A stretch of DNA of 64,000 nucleotides, taken from the NCBI GenBank assembly GCA_026018925.1, contig JAKSZU010000004.1, forward strand, positions 12,540,964 through 12,604,963, read 5' to 3'. This DNA is from Tupaia tana (taxonomy: Eukaryota > Chordata > Mammalia > Scandentia > Tupaiidae). The notes beneath the pieces were generated by a model. It worked only from the letters and a program-made list of their open reading frames with translations, was not told where the DNA came from and searched no databases. Of this stretch, positions 33,684-45,000 are shown one piece after another. How positions within the stretch are numbered: position 1 is the first letter of the stretch; each line of letters begins with the position of its first letter. The translations under genes were made by a program, and so were the position numbers.

Positions 33684-33768
33684 ATGAGGGTCAGCCCCGG
33701 CACCAGCCTGGCGCTCTGCGGTCTGCTGCTGCTCTGGGCCCCACGCGGCCTCAGCCTCCAGCCCAGAG
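33684..33768 (+). CDS. MATN1: MATN1 coding exon 1
   Basis: Codes the signal peptide, [20 protein letters not shown] to QPR, plus one base of the next codon. Donor GTGAGG at 33769, phase 1. Confidence 0.95.
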
Positions 33769-36700
33769 GTGAGGGGCCCGTGGAGATGGGGGACACAGGT
33801 CAGAGGGCCCGGACTGACAGCCTGGGGGCTGGACACTGAGGAGGGGTCCGGGATGACGAGAGGGCTAGTGGGGGTCCAGCAGGCAGAGCCATGGTGCTAA
33901 GGGCCCGGGCAGGGGCCCCAGGCACTTGGGGCCTTGCCCAGGACAGGGACTGTGGTGGAGAGTGGCCGAGGCCTACGGCTGCTCTCAGATGAGTGCGGAT
34001 GTGGGGCCCAGAGCTCAGCCTCCCCTGACAGCCCTCCCAGCACGGGGCTCCCTAGGGTCTGCACCACCCCGAGTTTTAGCCCTGGGCACTGGATCCGAGC
34101 ATGCCACTGCCCCTGCTCAGATGGGGAGACAGGATGGAGATGGAGGCCCTGAGACCACACAGCCCAGGGCCTCCAGGACCCCAAGTCACTGCTCTGGGGT
34201 GCGGCCAGCCCCCTCTCCTCCTCTGGACCTCAGTTTACCCCTCTGTAGCCGTCACCAATGTGGACCAGGGAGCCGGCTGCGAGGTGGGTTCGCAGGTCCC
34301 TCGAGTACTCTGACGCTGCGCCCCAGCTGGGACATGCCGGGTGGGGTTGGGGCAGCCCCGCACCTTCCTTTCCTGGTTCTCCTCCCTGGGACCCGCCCTG
34401 CTCCGTGCAAACAAGTGAGAGAGCGCAGGCCCCGCTGCAGGCTCGGGGCTCACTGCCTCCTGCAGCCTTAGTCTCTCCCCGGACAGAGGAACCAGGGTTC
34501 AGAGATACAGCAAATGACCCGCCCAGGGCCAAAGTGGCTGAGCTGGGATTTGAACCCAGGCCTGCACCACTTCCCAGCATGGTGCTGCCTCCCTGGGGTC
34601 TAGAAGGACATTGCTCCTCTGGGGGGTGGGCAGGGGTGTCTTGGGGCCCTACTGGCCGGGCTGCCAAGGTGGCTACCGGGAATTACTGCTCCTTTGCCCT
34701 GCGCTCAGAGGGGCTCTGCTCTGGCCTGCGAGCCCGCCCGTCTGGGGCCACCCTCAGTGCCCTCTTGTCCAGCTAGGAGGGGCAGCTGGCCCGTTTCTGG
34801 AGCACGTCTGGGCTGGAACGTGAAGTGAATTTAAGGCTGCTGTGCCCTTTGGGCCCCGCACACTCAGGCATGCCTGTGCTGGCACTCGCACCCCCGCTCA
34901 CGCTCATCCTGTGAGGATAGCCCACGGCCACGGCCCACGGCCCACGGCCGGACCTGACCCTCTGTCTGTCCCACCCATTGGACTGCCGAGCCTGTGCCAG
35001 GACGCTCGCCCGAGTGTCCCTCCAGAGGCTGAACCAGATGAGGTGGCCCCGGTGCTCCTTGGCCCGGCTGTCCAGGCCCGGCCCCTGACCTCCGCCCCTC
35101 CGCCCCTCCCAGGGCACCTCTGCCGGACCCGGCCCACGGACCTGGTGTTTGTGGTCGACAGCTCGCGCAGCGTGCGGCCTGTGGAGTTCGAGAAGGTGAA
35201 AGTGTTCCTGTCCCAGGTCATCGAGTCGCTGGACGTGGGGCCCAACGCCACCAGGGTGGGGCTGGTCAACTACGCCAGCGCCGTGAAGCAGGAGTTCCCG
35301 CTGAGGGCCCACGGCTCCAAGGCGGCGCTGCTGCAGGCCGTGCGCCGCATCCAGCCGCTGTCCACGGGCACCATGACGGGGCTGGCCATCCAGTTCGCCA
35401 TCTCCAAGGCCTTCAGTGACGCCGAGGGCGGCCGCACGCGGTCCCCGGACATCAGCAAGGTGTGGGCCCCACTCCCGGCTACCTTCGCAGGTTCCCGCCG
35501 GAGCTAGGAGCGCGCCTGTGTGCACTTTACTTCTCACGCGCCCCTCTGGGGGTCATTTTATAGTTGGGGGGCTGGGGGTCAAGGAGGCCCCCTCACCCGT
35601 GGGACAGGTGACAGCAGCACCCACTCGAGGCACGGCCACGAGGACCGAGGTCGTGTGCGCTGGGTGCTCGGGGCAGGGTTGGCACCTCCCGGCCCAGACC
35701 GGCATCACCCACTGTCCATGGAACCCCCTCGGGCAGGGCGAGTTGCATGATCTGAAAGAGGGCCCAGCGTTTTGCAGGCCTGCCCCCTGCTTCAGGGCCG
35801 CCAAAGGGCCTGCCAAGCTGATCTAGCATCTTCTCCCTGGGGGCCTGAGTCACACCCACTGCCCAGCCCCAGCTGCAATCCCCAGCCCCACCTGCCTCCT
35901 GCTCCACTCCCAAGTATGCAGGAGGTGAGAGAAGGCCACCCTGCCTGGGCTCTGTCGCCCTCCTACAGCCCCAGAGACCTGAGTCACACCCACTGCACAG
36001 CCCCAGCTGCAGCCCCCAGCCCCATCTGCCTCCTGCTCCACTCCCCAGTACGCAGGAGGTGAGAGAAGGCCACCCTGCCTGGGCTCTGTCGCCCTCCTAC
36101 AGCCCCAGAGACCTGAGTCACACCCACTGCACAGGCCCAGCTGCAGCCCCCAGCCCCACCTGCCTCCTGCTCCACTCCCCAGTACGCAGGAGGCGAGAGA
36201 AGGCCACCCTGCCTGGGCTCTGTCGCCCTCCTACAGCCCCAGCAGCCAGCCCAGCTGGAGAGCGGGGAGGTTGCTCAGATGGGGCCATTGTCCTCACAGA
36301 AACGGCCTCAGGCAGCCGCTGGCCCAGGTCGAGGCTGACCAGTGGTCCTCATGGAGGGAGGTGGCCCAAGTGGTGCTCGTGACAGCCCAGCTCAGCTGTC
36401 TCCAGAGCTGACTGGTCCACACCAGATCGCACCAGCAGCCTGGGCTGGACGAGTGACGTGGGCCGTGGAGCCGGTGCCAGACACTGGGTGACCCGTCTGG
36501 AACTCACTTGGCTGTGGGGGGACTGATCAGTGGACAATGGTCTCCGAGCTGAGTTTTGGGGGAACGGGGGCCTCAGAGGGTGCGGTGGTGAGCAGGTACA
36601 GTGCGGAGACCCCTCCCCGGCAGCTGTTCCCCCTCACCCCCTGCCTGAACACCCGCTCCCAACGGGGGACTCGCGGGCTGGGAGAGACCCACACCGTGGG

Positions 36701-39700
36701 CCGCACCTGCTCATGCATTATTAATTTGGGCCCAAGTGTGTGTGCTCACCCACGCGTGTGGAGGGAGAGAGGAAAACGGGAAAGCACCCCTGGGGGGAAA
36801 TGGCCACACTGCAGTCCCTTCTCCTCAGGATTTTAGCTGCACCAGGCATGTTTTTCAAGGTGCTGGGTTCAGGACTTGAACCGGCCGGTCGATCATGGAG
36901 GATCCAGCCTCCTTAACCACAATGCCACCCTTTCCTATCCCAGATCTACCTTCAGGTTACCAGGAGAGCAGCTCAGGCCCTGGGGATAAGGGCTGGGGCC
37001 CAGGAATCAGAAGCAGAGGAGCGGAGAGGGGGCTGTGCAGACCGGCCGAGGACCCTGAATGGGCCCAGCGGATCCAGGACGGGGCGGGACACGGGCACCA
37101 TGTCCCTCCTGGGTGCTAACCAGGGTATTTTCTCAGGGCTGGATCCCCTGCCTGGTGGAGGATGGCCAGGCAGGGGTAGCCGCAGCCATTCGCCAGCCTC
37201 TGCCACCCCCTGGTGGCCAAGGTGCAGAACTGCACGGTGTTGGTGTGTGCACACGCTTGGCCCAAGCGCCTTGGTCTCGGAGCCAGGCGGTCTCTACCCG
37301 GGCGGAGCCTCCAGCGCAGGAACCGCCAGGCCCGGGCCCAGCGAGCGCAGGGACTCACGGGCCAGGCGCGTTCACTGTGGCATGGCTGCCAGTAGCCGGG
37401 TTCTCAGCAAGTCCCAGCCCGTGGAGAGACACGGCCTTGCCGGGAGAGGTAGGGCCCGGTCTTCACACACATCCCCGTGTGTCGCAGGTGGCCATCGTGG
37501 TGACAGACGGCAGACCCCAGGACAGCGTGCGGGAAGTGTCTGCGCGGGCCCGGGCCGGCGGCATCGAGGTGTTCGCCATCGGCGTGGGCCGCGTGGACAA
37601 GGCCACGCTGCGGCAGATCGCCAGCGAGCCGCAGGACGAGCACGTGGACTACGTGGAGAGCTACAGCGTCATCGAGAAGCTGTCCAAGAAGTTCCAGGAG
37701 GCCTTCTGCGGTGCGGCCGGGGCCGGCGGGGCCGGGGCGGGGGCGGGGCCGCGGGGCGGGGCGGGGCCGGGTCTGGGGCGGGGCCGAGGTTGGGGAGGGG
37801 CGGGGCTTGGGATGGAGCCGTGGCTGGGGCGGGCCGGGAACAGGCTAGGCGGGTCTTGCTGCGGGCAGGTTAAAGCCAGGAGTCCAGGCCCGGCCGGGCG
37901 ATGGCCATTGTAGGCGGGGACTGACGTAGAGACAGCGTCAGGGGCAAGCCAGGTCTGGGGGTGCAGTGCGAGAAAGCCAGTTGGGCCTGGGACCTAGCTG
38001 AGGTCAGACTGAGTTAGGGTCGGGGTGGAGCCTGATTCGGCCGGGTCCCCAGCCTGGGGATATGAGAAGTGGGAGAAGTGAGGTCAGGAGACTTTTTACG
38101 CGTCCTGTCCGACCGGGACCAAGGAGGAGTAGGAGCCCAGTAAGGGGATCGCCACCAAAGCCCTGTAGTTCTTTCTGAATCTCGGGCTTGGGAAGTCAAA
38201 GTTTTCTGTGATGCGGGAAGGTCAGAGGGGCTTGGGCCCTGGTAGAAGGTTCGGCGTCCTTCCAGAGGATAGATGGGCCTGCCCGGAGTGAGTCTCTGGG
38301 ACCGGGCATCGGGGCCAGGCAGGGCTTTCCCCGTGGCCGGCTCTGGGAGCCCGTGCCTTATCTGCGAACTCTGAGCTGATGCAGGAGCCAGGCAGATGAA
38401 AGGCCGTCCCCTGCGCCTTGGCCTTTGCAGCAGGACGTTTCGTTTCATAATTGGCGTTATCACCTCCTTCAGGGACTTGGTCCTGGTGAGGGATTCTCGC
38501 CCTGGGCTGGGAGTCCCCGGCTGGGTGCTTCGGCCTCGGAGTGTGCCGGGTTGGTGATGGGCAGACGGCTGGGGTGTCCAAGGCTATGCATCTGAACCCC
38601 TTTTGTCCCCAGTGGTGTCAGACCTCTGTGCCACAGGGGACCACGACTGTGAGCAGGTGTGCGTCAGCTCCCCGGGCTCCTACGCCTGTGCCTGCCGCGA
38701 GGGCTTCACCCTGAACAGTGATGGCAAGACCTGCAATGGTCAGTGCTGGGCTGGGGAGGCCCGGGGGGTCCTCGGCCGCCCTGGGACAGCCAGCTGGGCC
38801 CCTGCACTTCCCTCAGGACCGTCTTCATACAGACGTCTGCCAGAGTGTCTGCAGGGTTGTCTCTGACCCCGTCCCTCAGTTCACCGTGGGGTGACATTAG
38901 TGTGGGGAGGAGCTGCAGACCAGTTCAGATCTTGCGAGCAGCCCGAGTGAAGCCACTAGCTCTTGTTTCCAGTGCTGTAAAACGGGGGGCTGGGAGCCGT
39001 GGTTATAGAGGAAGTCCCGGGGACAGAGCAGGGTGGCTCTCAGCACACAGCTCCACGTGTGGTGGGGCCCGCTCAGTGACTGGGAGGCCACCTCTGTCTG
39101 ACGGCCACACCCTTCCCACCCTCCAGTCTGCAGCCGTGGTGGTGGCAGCTCAGCCACCGACCTGGTCTTCCTCATCGACGGCTCCAAGAGCGTGCGGCCA
39201 GAGAACTTTGAGCTGGTGAAAAAGTTCATCAACCAGATTGTGGACACGCTGGACGTGTCAGACCAGCTGGCCCAGGTGGGCCTGGTGCAGTACTCAAGCT
39301 CCGTGCGCCAGGAGTTCCCACTGGGCCGCTTCCACACCAAGAAGGACATCAAGGCGGCCGTGCGGAACATGTCCTACATGGAGAAGGGCACCATGACTGG
39401 GGCTGCCCTTGAGTATATGGTCGACAACTCCTTCTCCGTGTCCAGTGGGGCAAGGCCAGGTGCCCAGAAGGTGGGCATTGTCTTCACAGATGGCCGGAGC
39501 CAGGACTACATCAACGATGCCGCCAAGAAAGCCAAGGACCTCGGTAGGTTCTGCCTGGGGACCTGGAGCCCCTGGTGACAGGGACACACAGGCACAGTCA
39601 GGCTGTTCACCTTGGCGTCTTCTGATTAGCGTCCTCACCTGGGTGAGTTTGAATGAGGAGGACTGGCTAGTCCAACTCTCATACTGATGACAGAACTGAG

Positions 39701-41943
39701 GCCCCAGAAAGTAAGTGGCTTGTTTTGATAGTTGAGGCTGGCAACATTCCAGCTGAATGTTAGTTCCCAAGAGAGAACCCCAGCCTCAGTTTTATCACCT
39801 GCCAGTGAAGAAAATAATCACCCCAAGACGGGTGGTTATGGGAGCAAATCCAGCTCCCAGTGAAAGCTCCCACAGGGAGTCAGTACAGAGTCTGGCATAG
39901 CAGAACCTCGATAAAGGCTGATTTCCCGACTGTGCCTGACCCAGATATTGTGCCTGCAATTCCAGCAGCTGCCACCAGGAGGTGCTGGCATCAGCTGTCC
40001 AGACACTCCCAGGAGCACAGCCTCAGGGCTGCCTGTCTCCACGGCCAGCCTTACAGCCTGTCCCCATGGCCTTGTTGCTCCTGGCAGGCTTCAAGATGTT
40101 TGCAGTGGGCGTGGGCAACGCTGTGGAGGATGAGCTCAGAGAGATCGCCTCGGAGCCCGTGGCCGAGCACTACTTCTACACGGCCGACTTCAAGACTATC
40201 AGCCAGATCGGCAAGAAGTTGCAGGAGAAGATCTGTGTGGGTGAGTGGGACCAGGACTGGCATTGGTTAGGGGGCTTTCTGGGGTGAGAAGCCATGCAGA
40301 GAAGGGCCGGGGGCACCGAGGGTAGGCAGGACCAGGAGGTGGGCTGGCCGGAACAGCTCTGACAACCAGCAAGCTTGCTGCAGGCTCAGTATGAAAAGGG
40401 CCCTGGCCTGGGCCAGCAGGTGTGTGGAGAGAAAGTGCTGGATCCCACATTCTGCAGTTTGAGTCCCTGACCCAGCACCTTGAAGAATGATGCCAGGCAC
40501 GTGTGTGGGCATGCCCAAGATCCCGAGAGGAGACTGGAGGAGAAGGGACTGTGGATGGCTATCTCCCTGGTGGTGGTGGGGGGGGGGGGGATTTCTTAGC
40601 CTCCTCCCATCTCTCTCTGGCAAGCGCACATGCCCTGTAGCAAAAGCAAAGACAGAAGAAGGGGGCAAAGAGGCGGCACTGGCCTGGTGCTCTCAGACCT
40701 GAAAGCTTCCCATCCCGTTGGGTGAGGGCTCCTCTACCCCCGTTTTACAGGTGGGAAAACCAGAGGGCTGGAATAGCTACTAATATCCAGGGGAGTGGGA
40801 TGTGAACCTGCTTCCTCCTGGCCACATGGCCAGCTGGCTCCTCGTGGAGAGGAGTACAGGCCCCAGAGCCGGATGTGCTGAGGGCTGCGTCCTGGCCCCC
40901 TTCTGGGTTCTTCGCCTGTAAGAAGCGACTGGGGACTTCAGACCCAAGGGTCAGGCCGGGGAGTGGCTGAGATGACACAGAGGTCCGGCAGCGCCTCTCT
41001 GCTACCAGCGGGGCAGCTGCATTCTCAGTGCTCCGGGCTGAGGGCTCCTGGGCGTTCAGGGCCTCCCAGGTCCTGTCTCGAGGACTCTGCCATTCTGCCT
41101 CTCAGATCTTCCAGCCCCTCACTCCCCCAGGACTCCCCAGCCCTGGTCCCGGGAGGTGACCGTCCACACCCCACCCCGGGCACCCTCAGCAGCTCCCTTC
41201 CCTTTCCCTGCTTCTCGTCCTAGAGGAAGACCCGTGTGCCTGTGAGTCCCTTGTGAAGTTCCAGGCCACAGTGGAGGGGCTGCTGCAGGCTCTGACCCGG
41301 AAGCATATCCTTTCCTAGTGGCTGCTGGTGGGTGGGAGCACAGGGCCTGCAGGGAGAGGGCGGCCTCTCTCCTGCTGAAGGAGGGCTGGGCTCTGGTGCA
41401 CACCCTGTGGGAAGCAGGGGCTCCCGTGGGGCAAACAGAGACACTGAGGCAGAGGCCCAGCTCTGGGGACTGACTTCCACGCAGAGCCGGAGCACGTTCA
41501 GGGCAGCAGGGCAGCCTCTGCGCCTCCCATGCTCATGGAGACCTGGCTGCCCTGGCCCCTCGGAGGGTGTGGGCCCCGACGGCCGCCCGGCTCAGCCATG
41601 ACCAGGAGCAGGGCTGGGCACCCGGACTCCCTGGCAGCCGAGGAGTCTTGCCCTGACGCCGTCCCGCTTCCTGTAGTCCTCCCCTGTGAAATGCCATCGG
41701 GCTCTCGCACCAAGGGCTGAGCGGCCCAGTCACCGGGACAAGGAGGCCCTACAGGACAGCAGGTGGCAAGTTCTGGCCCAGGGCACCTGCTGGGGTGAGG
41801 GAGAGCCCCGCGAGGGCACCCTGGAGCTCGGGGGTGGGGCTCCGGCTACAGGCCTGCTCGGGCCACCGCCTCTCTCCTTAACTCGGAGCCCACTGGAAGC
41901 CGTGAGCAAGCGGCTGGCTGTCCTGGAGAACAGGGTCGTCTGA
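33684..41943 (+). CDS. MATN1: MATN1, matrilin-1 / cartilage matrix protein (eight coding exons)
   Basis: Joining 33684-33768, 35113-35459, 37488-37710, 38613-38738, 39127-39543, 40088-40240, 41224-41304 and 41894-41943 gives 1482 nt, 493 residues plus TGA, no internal stop, closely matching human MATN1 (496). Order: signal peptide (about 1-25, Leu-rich), VWA1 (about 38-218, metal-site motif DSSRS 44-48, N-glycosylation NAT at 73-75), EGF-like (219-260, six Cys at 224, 231, 235, 244, 246, 259), VWA2 (about 272-450, DGSKS 278-282), hinge cysteines 455 and 457, and a C-terminal coiled coil (about 467-493). The family forms secreted disulfide-linked trimers that bridge aggrecan and collagen fibrils in cartilage. 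Six introns after the first codon block are GT-AG; the last is AT-AC. Introns are 1344, 2028, 902, 388, 544, 983 and 589 bp. The start ATG is followed directly by the signal peptide. Confidence 0.97.
34465..34600 (-). repeat. MIR SINE, minus strand
   Basis: 'gagctgggatttgaacccag' preceded by 'ccgcccagggccaaagtggc' is the reverse of the MIR core. It lies in MATN1 intron 1. Confidence 0.8.
35113..35459 (+). CDS. MATN1: MATN1 coding exon 2 (VWA1, first part)
   Basis: Codes [20 protein letters not shown] through SPDISK: the metal-site DSSRS, the NAT glycosylation site and the TGTMTG loop. Acceptor CCTCCCAG ends at 35112; donor GTGTGG at 35460, phase 0. Confidence 0.96.
35844..36244 (+). repeat. 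134-bp tandem repeat, three copies, MATN1 intron 2
   Basis: The word CCTGAGTCACACCCACTGC recurs at 35844, 35978 and 36112, each time followed by the same CCCAGCTGCA..., CTGCTCCACTCC and GAGAGAAGGCCACCCTGCCT. Copies are nearly identical, pointing to recent duplication. Confidence 0.95.
36722..36935 (-). repeat. Lineage SINE, minus strand, diverged
   Basis: 'tggggggaaatggccacact', 'gcagtcccttctcctcagga' and 'aggacttgaaccggccggtc' give body and B box in the expected order. It lies in MATN1 intron 2. Confidence 0.75.
37488..37710 (+). CDS. MATN1: MATN1 coding exon 3 (VWA1, second part)
   Basis: Codes [20 protein letters not shown] through KFQEAFC. Acceptor GTGTCGCAG ends at 37487; donor GTGCGG at 37711 is weak (C at +4, G-rich after), phase 1. 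Confidence 0.96.
37711..37860 (+). repeat. G-rich tract abutting the exon 3 donor
   Basis: Repeated GGGGCCGGGG, GGGGCGGGG and similar words with many G runs of three or more on the sense strand start at once after the splice donor. Such sequence can form G-quadruplexes in DNA and nascent RNA. Confidence 0.85.
38613..38738 (+). CDS. MATN1: MATN1 coding exon 4 (EGF-like domain)
   Basis: A single exon codes the whole EGF module, [20 protein letters not shown] to DGKTCN, with six cysteines in EGF spacing. Acceptor TTGTCCCCAG ends at 38612; donor GTCAGT at 38739, phase 1. Flanking introns share phase 1, as expected for a shuffled module. Confidence 0.96.
39127..39543 (+). CDS. MATN1: MATN1 coding exon 5 (VWA2, first part)
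   Basis: Codes [20 protein letters not shown] through [10 protein letters not shown], with the metal-site DGSKS and the glycosylation word NMS. Human has SGGGG where this has SRGGG. Acceptor CCTCCAG ends at 39126; donor GTAGGT at 39544, phase 1. Confidence 0.96.
40088..40240 (+). CDS. MATN1: MATN1 coding exon 6 (VWA2, second part)
   Basis: Codes [20 protein letters not shown] through LQEKICV. Acceptor CCTGGCAG ends at 40087; donor GTGAGT at 40241, phase 1. Confidence 0.96.
40410..40658 (+). repeat. Lineage SINE, long class, MATN1 intron 6
   Basis: Plus copy: 'ggccagcaggtgtgtggaga', B box AGTTTGAGTCC, 'gcatgcccaagatcccgaga', a G-run at 40576-40590 and 'ctctggcaagcgcacatgcc' before the A-rich tail. 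Confidence 0.85.
40715..40825 (-). repeat. MIR SINE fragment, minus strand
   Basis: 'cgttttacaggtgggaaaac' and 'gtgggatgtgaacctgcttc' match the reverse of the MIR 3' part and core. MATN1 intron 6. Confidence 0.6.
41224..41304 (+). CDS. MATN1: MATN1 coding exon 7 (hinge and start of coiled coil)
   Basis: Codes [20 protein letters not shown] to ALTRK plus one base. Cys 455 and 457 would make the interchain disulfides of the trimer. The exon ends at 41304 before ATATCCTTTC, a U12-type donor, phase 1. Confidence 0.95.
41305..41893 (+). other. MATN1 intron 7, U12-type AT-AC intron
   Basis: The intron begins ATATCCTTT and ends AC (41892-41893). A perfect U12 branch-site word TCCTTAAC stands at 41875-41882, about 12 bases before the end. 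Only these borders restore the frame LTRKLEAVSK of human MATN1. An AT-AC intron at this point of the coiled coil is an established trait of matrilin genes. It is spliced by the minor spliceosome. Confidence 0.95.
41894..41943 (+). CDS. MATN1: MATN1 coding exon 8 (end of coiled coil, stop)
   Basis: Codes [16 protein letters not shown] and TGA at 41941-41943. Hydrophobic residues in heptad positions (L, V, L, L, V) complete the trimerising helix. Confidence 0.95.
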
Positions 41944-42335
41944 GCTGCCCCGCATGGCCCCACCTCCTCCCCACCCGAGTGTGGCTGTGTGTGTGGCCAT
42001 AGTTCAGTCCAGCTCTGCCCTCGTGGGGAGAGGGGCCTGCGAGGGCCAGACCCAGGACCGCCCCAGGCTGCGGCCTCCTGCTAGCCCCAGTGTGCCTGTC
42101 GGGAGCGTGTGACAGCGTGTGACAGTGCGTGTGTGCCTGAGGGCGGACGGCGTGTGTGAGCGGGAAGCTGTGTGTACTAGTGAGCGCGGGGAGAGGACTG
42201 CGTTTGCATTTTTCCCAGTCAAAAGCTTAATATATTCCTATTTTTGTAGTTATCCCTGTCTGACTCAGTGCTGTGAATTTCTTCTCTGATCCCTGTTCCC
42301 CGAGAAAAACAATTAAATGTGAGAACTTATGCACT
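41944..42335 (+). other. MATN1: MATN1 3' untranslated region
   Basis: Runs from the stop codon to a likely cleavage point soon after ATTAAA (42312-42317). Its AT-rich last part (AAGCTTAATATATTCC near 42222) contrasts with the GC-rich flank. The end point is approximate. Confidence 0.6.
42312..42317 (+). terminator. MATN1: MATN1 polyadenylation signal (ATTAAA)
   Basis: ATTAAA, the common second-choice hexamer, lies 370 bases after the stop. It is the first good signal after the stop codon on this strand. Confidence 0.5.
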
Positions 42336-45000
42336 GAGCGGGGCTGAAGGCAGCGTGGTGATTTGCGGACCAGGAGTGTGGACGAGGGTCGGTGGGCAGT
42401 CACAGTGCGCCCCCAGTGGTGGTGTGGTGACAGAGCAGGCTGTCTGCCTTTTAGGTGCATTCGTTTCGGGATCTCAGGTCACCCTCCCAGGAGCCCGGGC
42501 GTCTGAATGGTGGGGTGGGTCTCGAGCCCAGGCCTGCAGGGCTTCAGAAGCAGGAGCGGTCCGAGAATGAGAACAGAGGCACCAGATAAGCCTCGCTCGG
42601 TCCTTCGGGCTCCAAACACGTCTGGAGCACAAGCCCCATCAGGCCGTGGGCGCTGGCACACGGGGCACCGTTGTCTCTGCCGCCACAGCTATGGTCCCGT
42701 CACCTTCACCGCAGCCCGAGAAAGCTAGGGGGGCGTAGGTGGTCACAGGGCTCTGGGAGCCCAGGGATGACAGAGAGGGTGACGGGAAGGGTCCCAGCCT
42801 GAGCCCACTGACGCTGGGTGCCCTGCCCTCCTGCGCCCACTAGAGTCCTGTCTGTGGTGTCCTGCGCCGGTGGCTCTGTGCCCACCTCGAGCACAGGTCC
42901 TCAAGCCCCCGTTGGGGACTGACCCCAGCCTCGCCCTGAGACCCCACCTGCCTCCCCAGACACTCTGGACCATGCTCCTTCGGAATTTCAGGGGGACACG
43001 GTGATTTTCCGGACCCAGGCTGGTTTAACGGGGCGTGTTTAGTGTGGCCAGAGCCCCCGCCAGGAGCTTCAGTGCATCCCGCGAGATCTCCCTTGAGGCA
43101 GTGCAGGAGGCAGAATAATGGCCCTCCACCCGGCAGCACCGGCAGCCACCGCTGCACCCAGCACAGCTCCCGGGAGCAGCTTCCCTGTGGCACAGCCACC
43201 CCTGGCCGTCACCAGCACCCTCAGCCGCTGTTCACCGAGCACATTCTCTGGGCCAGGGGTTTCTCTGCTACCCCAGGAGGCTCCTTGTGTCCCCCCTCAT
43301 CCCCAATGGGATTGCTTGGCCACAAACCAAAAGAGAATGACCTTTCTCCGAGGTCATTCACTCCTCTCCCCTCTGCACGGGGTGAGGGGGAGGGCTGGGA
43401 GCAGCTGCTGATTCAGGGTAACCCTGCTCCCTGCCGCAGCTGGTTGGTCACTGGCTGGAACCCGAGACAGGGTGGGCCAATCAGCCTCTCTTCTGGGATC
43501 GTGGTCCTGGAGGCCTTTGTTACCTGGAGCTGGGACCATCTGCCATCCTCAGGGAAGAGACAGAACTGAGTTCTCTGGGGTGGGGGTGTGTTCCAGTTCG
43601 AGGGTGTTTCAGTGATCTATTTCTGTGCAATAAGCTGGCTCCAAATTCAGCAGCTCAGAACAGCTGCATTTCACTGTCATGCCTCTGGGCTGGCTGGGCT
43701 CAGCTGCGTGGTTCTTCTGCTCCCGGTGGGCTGGGCTGCAGTGGGCTGAGTCTCGTCTACGCTGGCACGGCCAGCCTGCTCACTCACCTTCCTGGTGCCT
43801 CGGTGGAGACAGCTGAAAGGCAGGCCTTTCTCTCCCTAGCTCCGTGCAGTCTCGGGGCCTGGTTTGCCCTGGATGGGCTCTCTGACGGGAGAACTTCCTG
43901 TGTGGTAGGTCAGGGCTTCCCAGCTCCTTAGGGCTGAGGCCCCAAGGTGGTATGGTCTTACATTCGCTCTCCAGTTGCCGGCTGGCCCCCAGTCGGGGTG
44001 GGGAGGTAGCCCCACCTCCGTGGGGGGAGTGATGAAGAGTTAGTGCCTGCCTGCCTTCCACCACTCTGGCCCAGTCCGGGGTCCCCTCACCAGGCCTGGC
44101 TCCACTCCCTGCCTTTGCCCTCGCAAGTCAGCACGCACTCAGCAGAGTGAGGCTTGGCTGAGTTGGCTTCTGCCTCTGCAGTTTGAGAGCTGACCCGGCT
44201 GTCTTCCCCTCCATGTCCCTCTGCTGTGCGGTGGCCTTGATGTCCCAGCTCTCAGGGCAGTGACGGGCAGGTGCAGGTCCAGCTGTGATGGCAGGACGTG
44301 GGAACTGGGGTTCGTGGAGCGATAGAGGTCTAACTAGGCCGAGGAGAGGTGGGGCTGCTGGATCTGACCAGTCTGAAGGGGAAGAGGTGGTGGATTAGCC
44401 TGGCAGGTGGAGGACACAGCAGGTAGACTGGCCCTGGGGTGGGGCGTGCGGCCCGGAGGGCCTGGGCAAGGACCCATGTGGTCAGCGAGAATGTTCGTGG
44501 GCCAGGGCTTGATGCAGAGGGTGGCGTGACGTCGTCAGCAGGCTTAGGCGGGAGGTGAGGAGCCGCAGTGGGACCCTGCAGGGCCCTGGGGTCCAGCTCA
44601 CACCTGGGAGGGGCAGCCCCTGTGCAGGTGGCTCACCCCTGTTGTGGGGAGGCACGAGGTCCTTATCACGGGAGTTGGGAAAACGCTTGTGAAGGTGGAG
44701 CCGGGGTCCTCAGAGGCGCCTTCTGGTGACCTCAGGAAGTGACATCAGTGTCACCCGCTTCACATGCGGTGGGACCAGTCCCAGCAGGTCGAGGGACTGG
44801 GGTTTCTGGGCTTGCCAGAGGCCGAGGCCTTTGCAGTATGACACGCGTGGGCTCAGCAGCTGTGACAGTGGGTGCCAGACCTGGGCCCACTGAGGCAGAG
44901 CCGATGAGGGTAGGGCCGGAGGAGCTCAGGCAGGCCACTGGGGAGCGGCTGCTTCCTCCTGCAGGAGAGGCTGCAGGCGCAGTCACCCAGGGGCCAGGGC
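42336..45000. other. Downstream of MATN1, no gene seen
   Basis: An old repeat likely spans about 43600-44060 ('agtgatctatttctgtgcaa', 'caaattcagcagctcagaac', 'gggctggctgggctcagctg'), of a kind common in mammals but not assigned by me. No exon recognised. Confidence 0.5.

Noticed and set aside
31060..35500. MATN1-AS1 orthologue on the minus strand
   Set aside because: Known in human, but no exon could be recognised from sequence because lncRNA exons carry no readable code; left as a finding to test.
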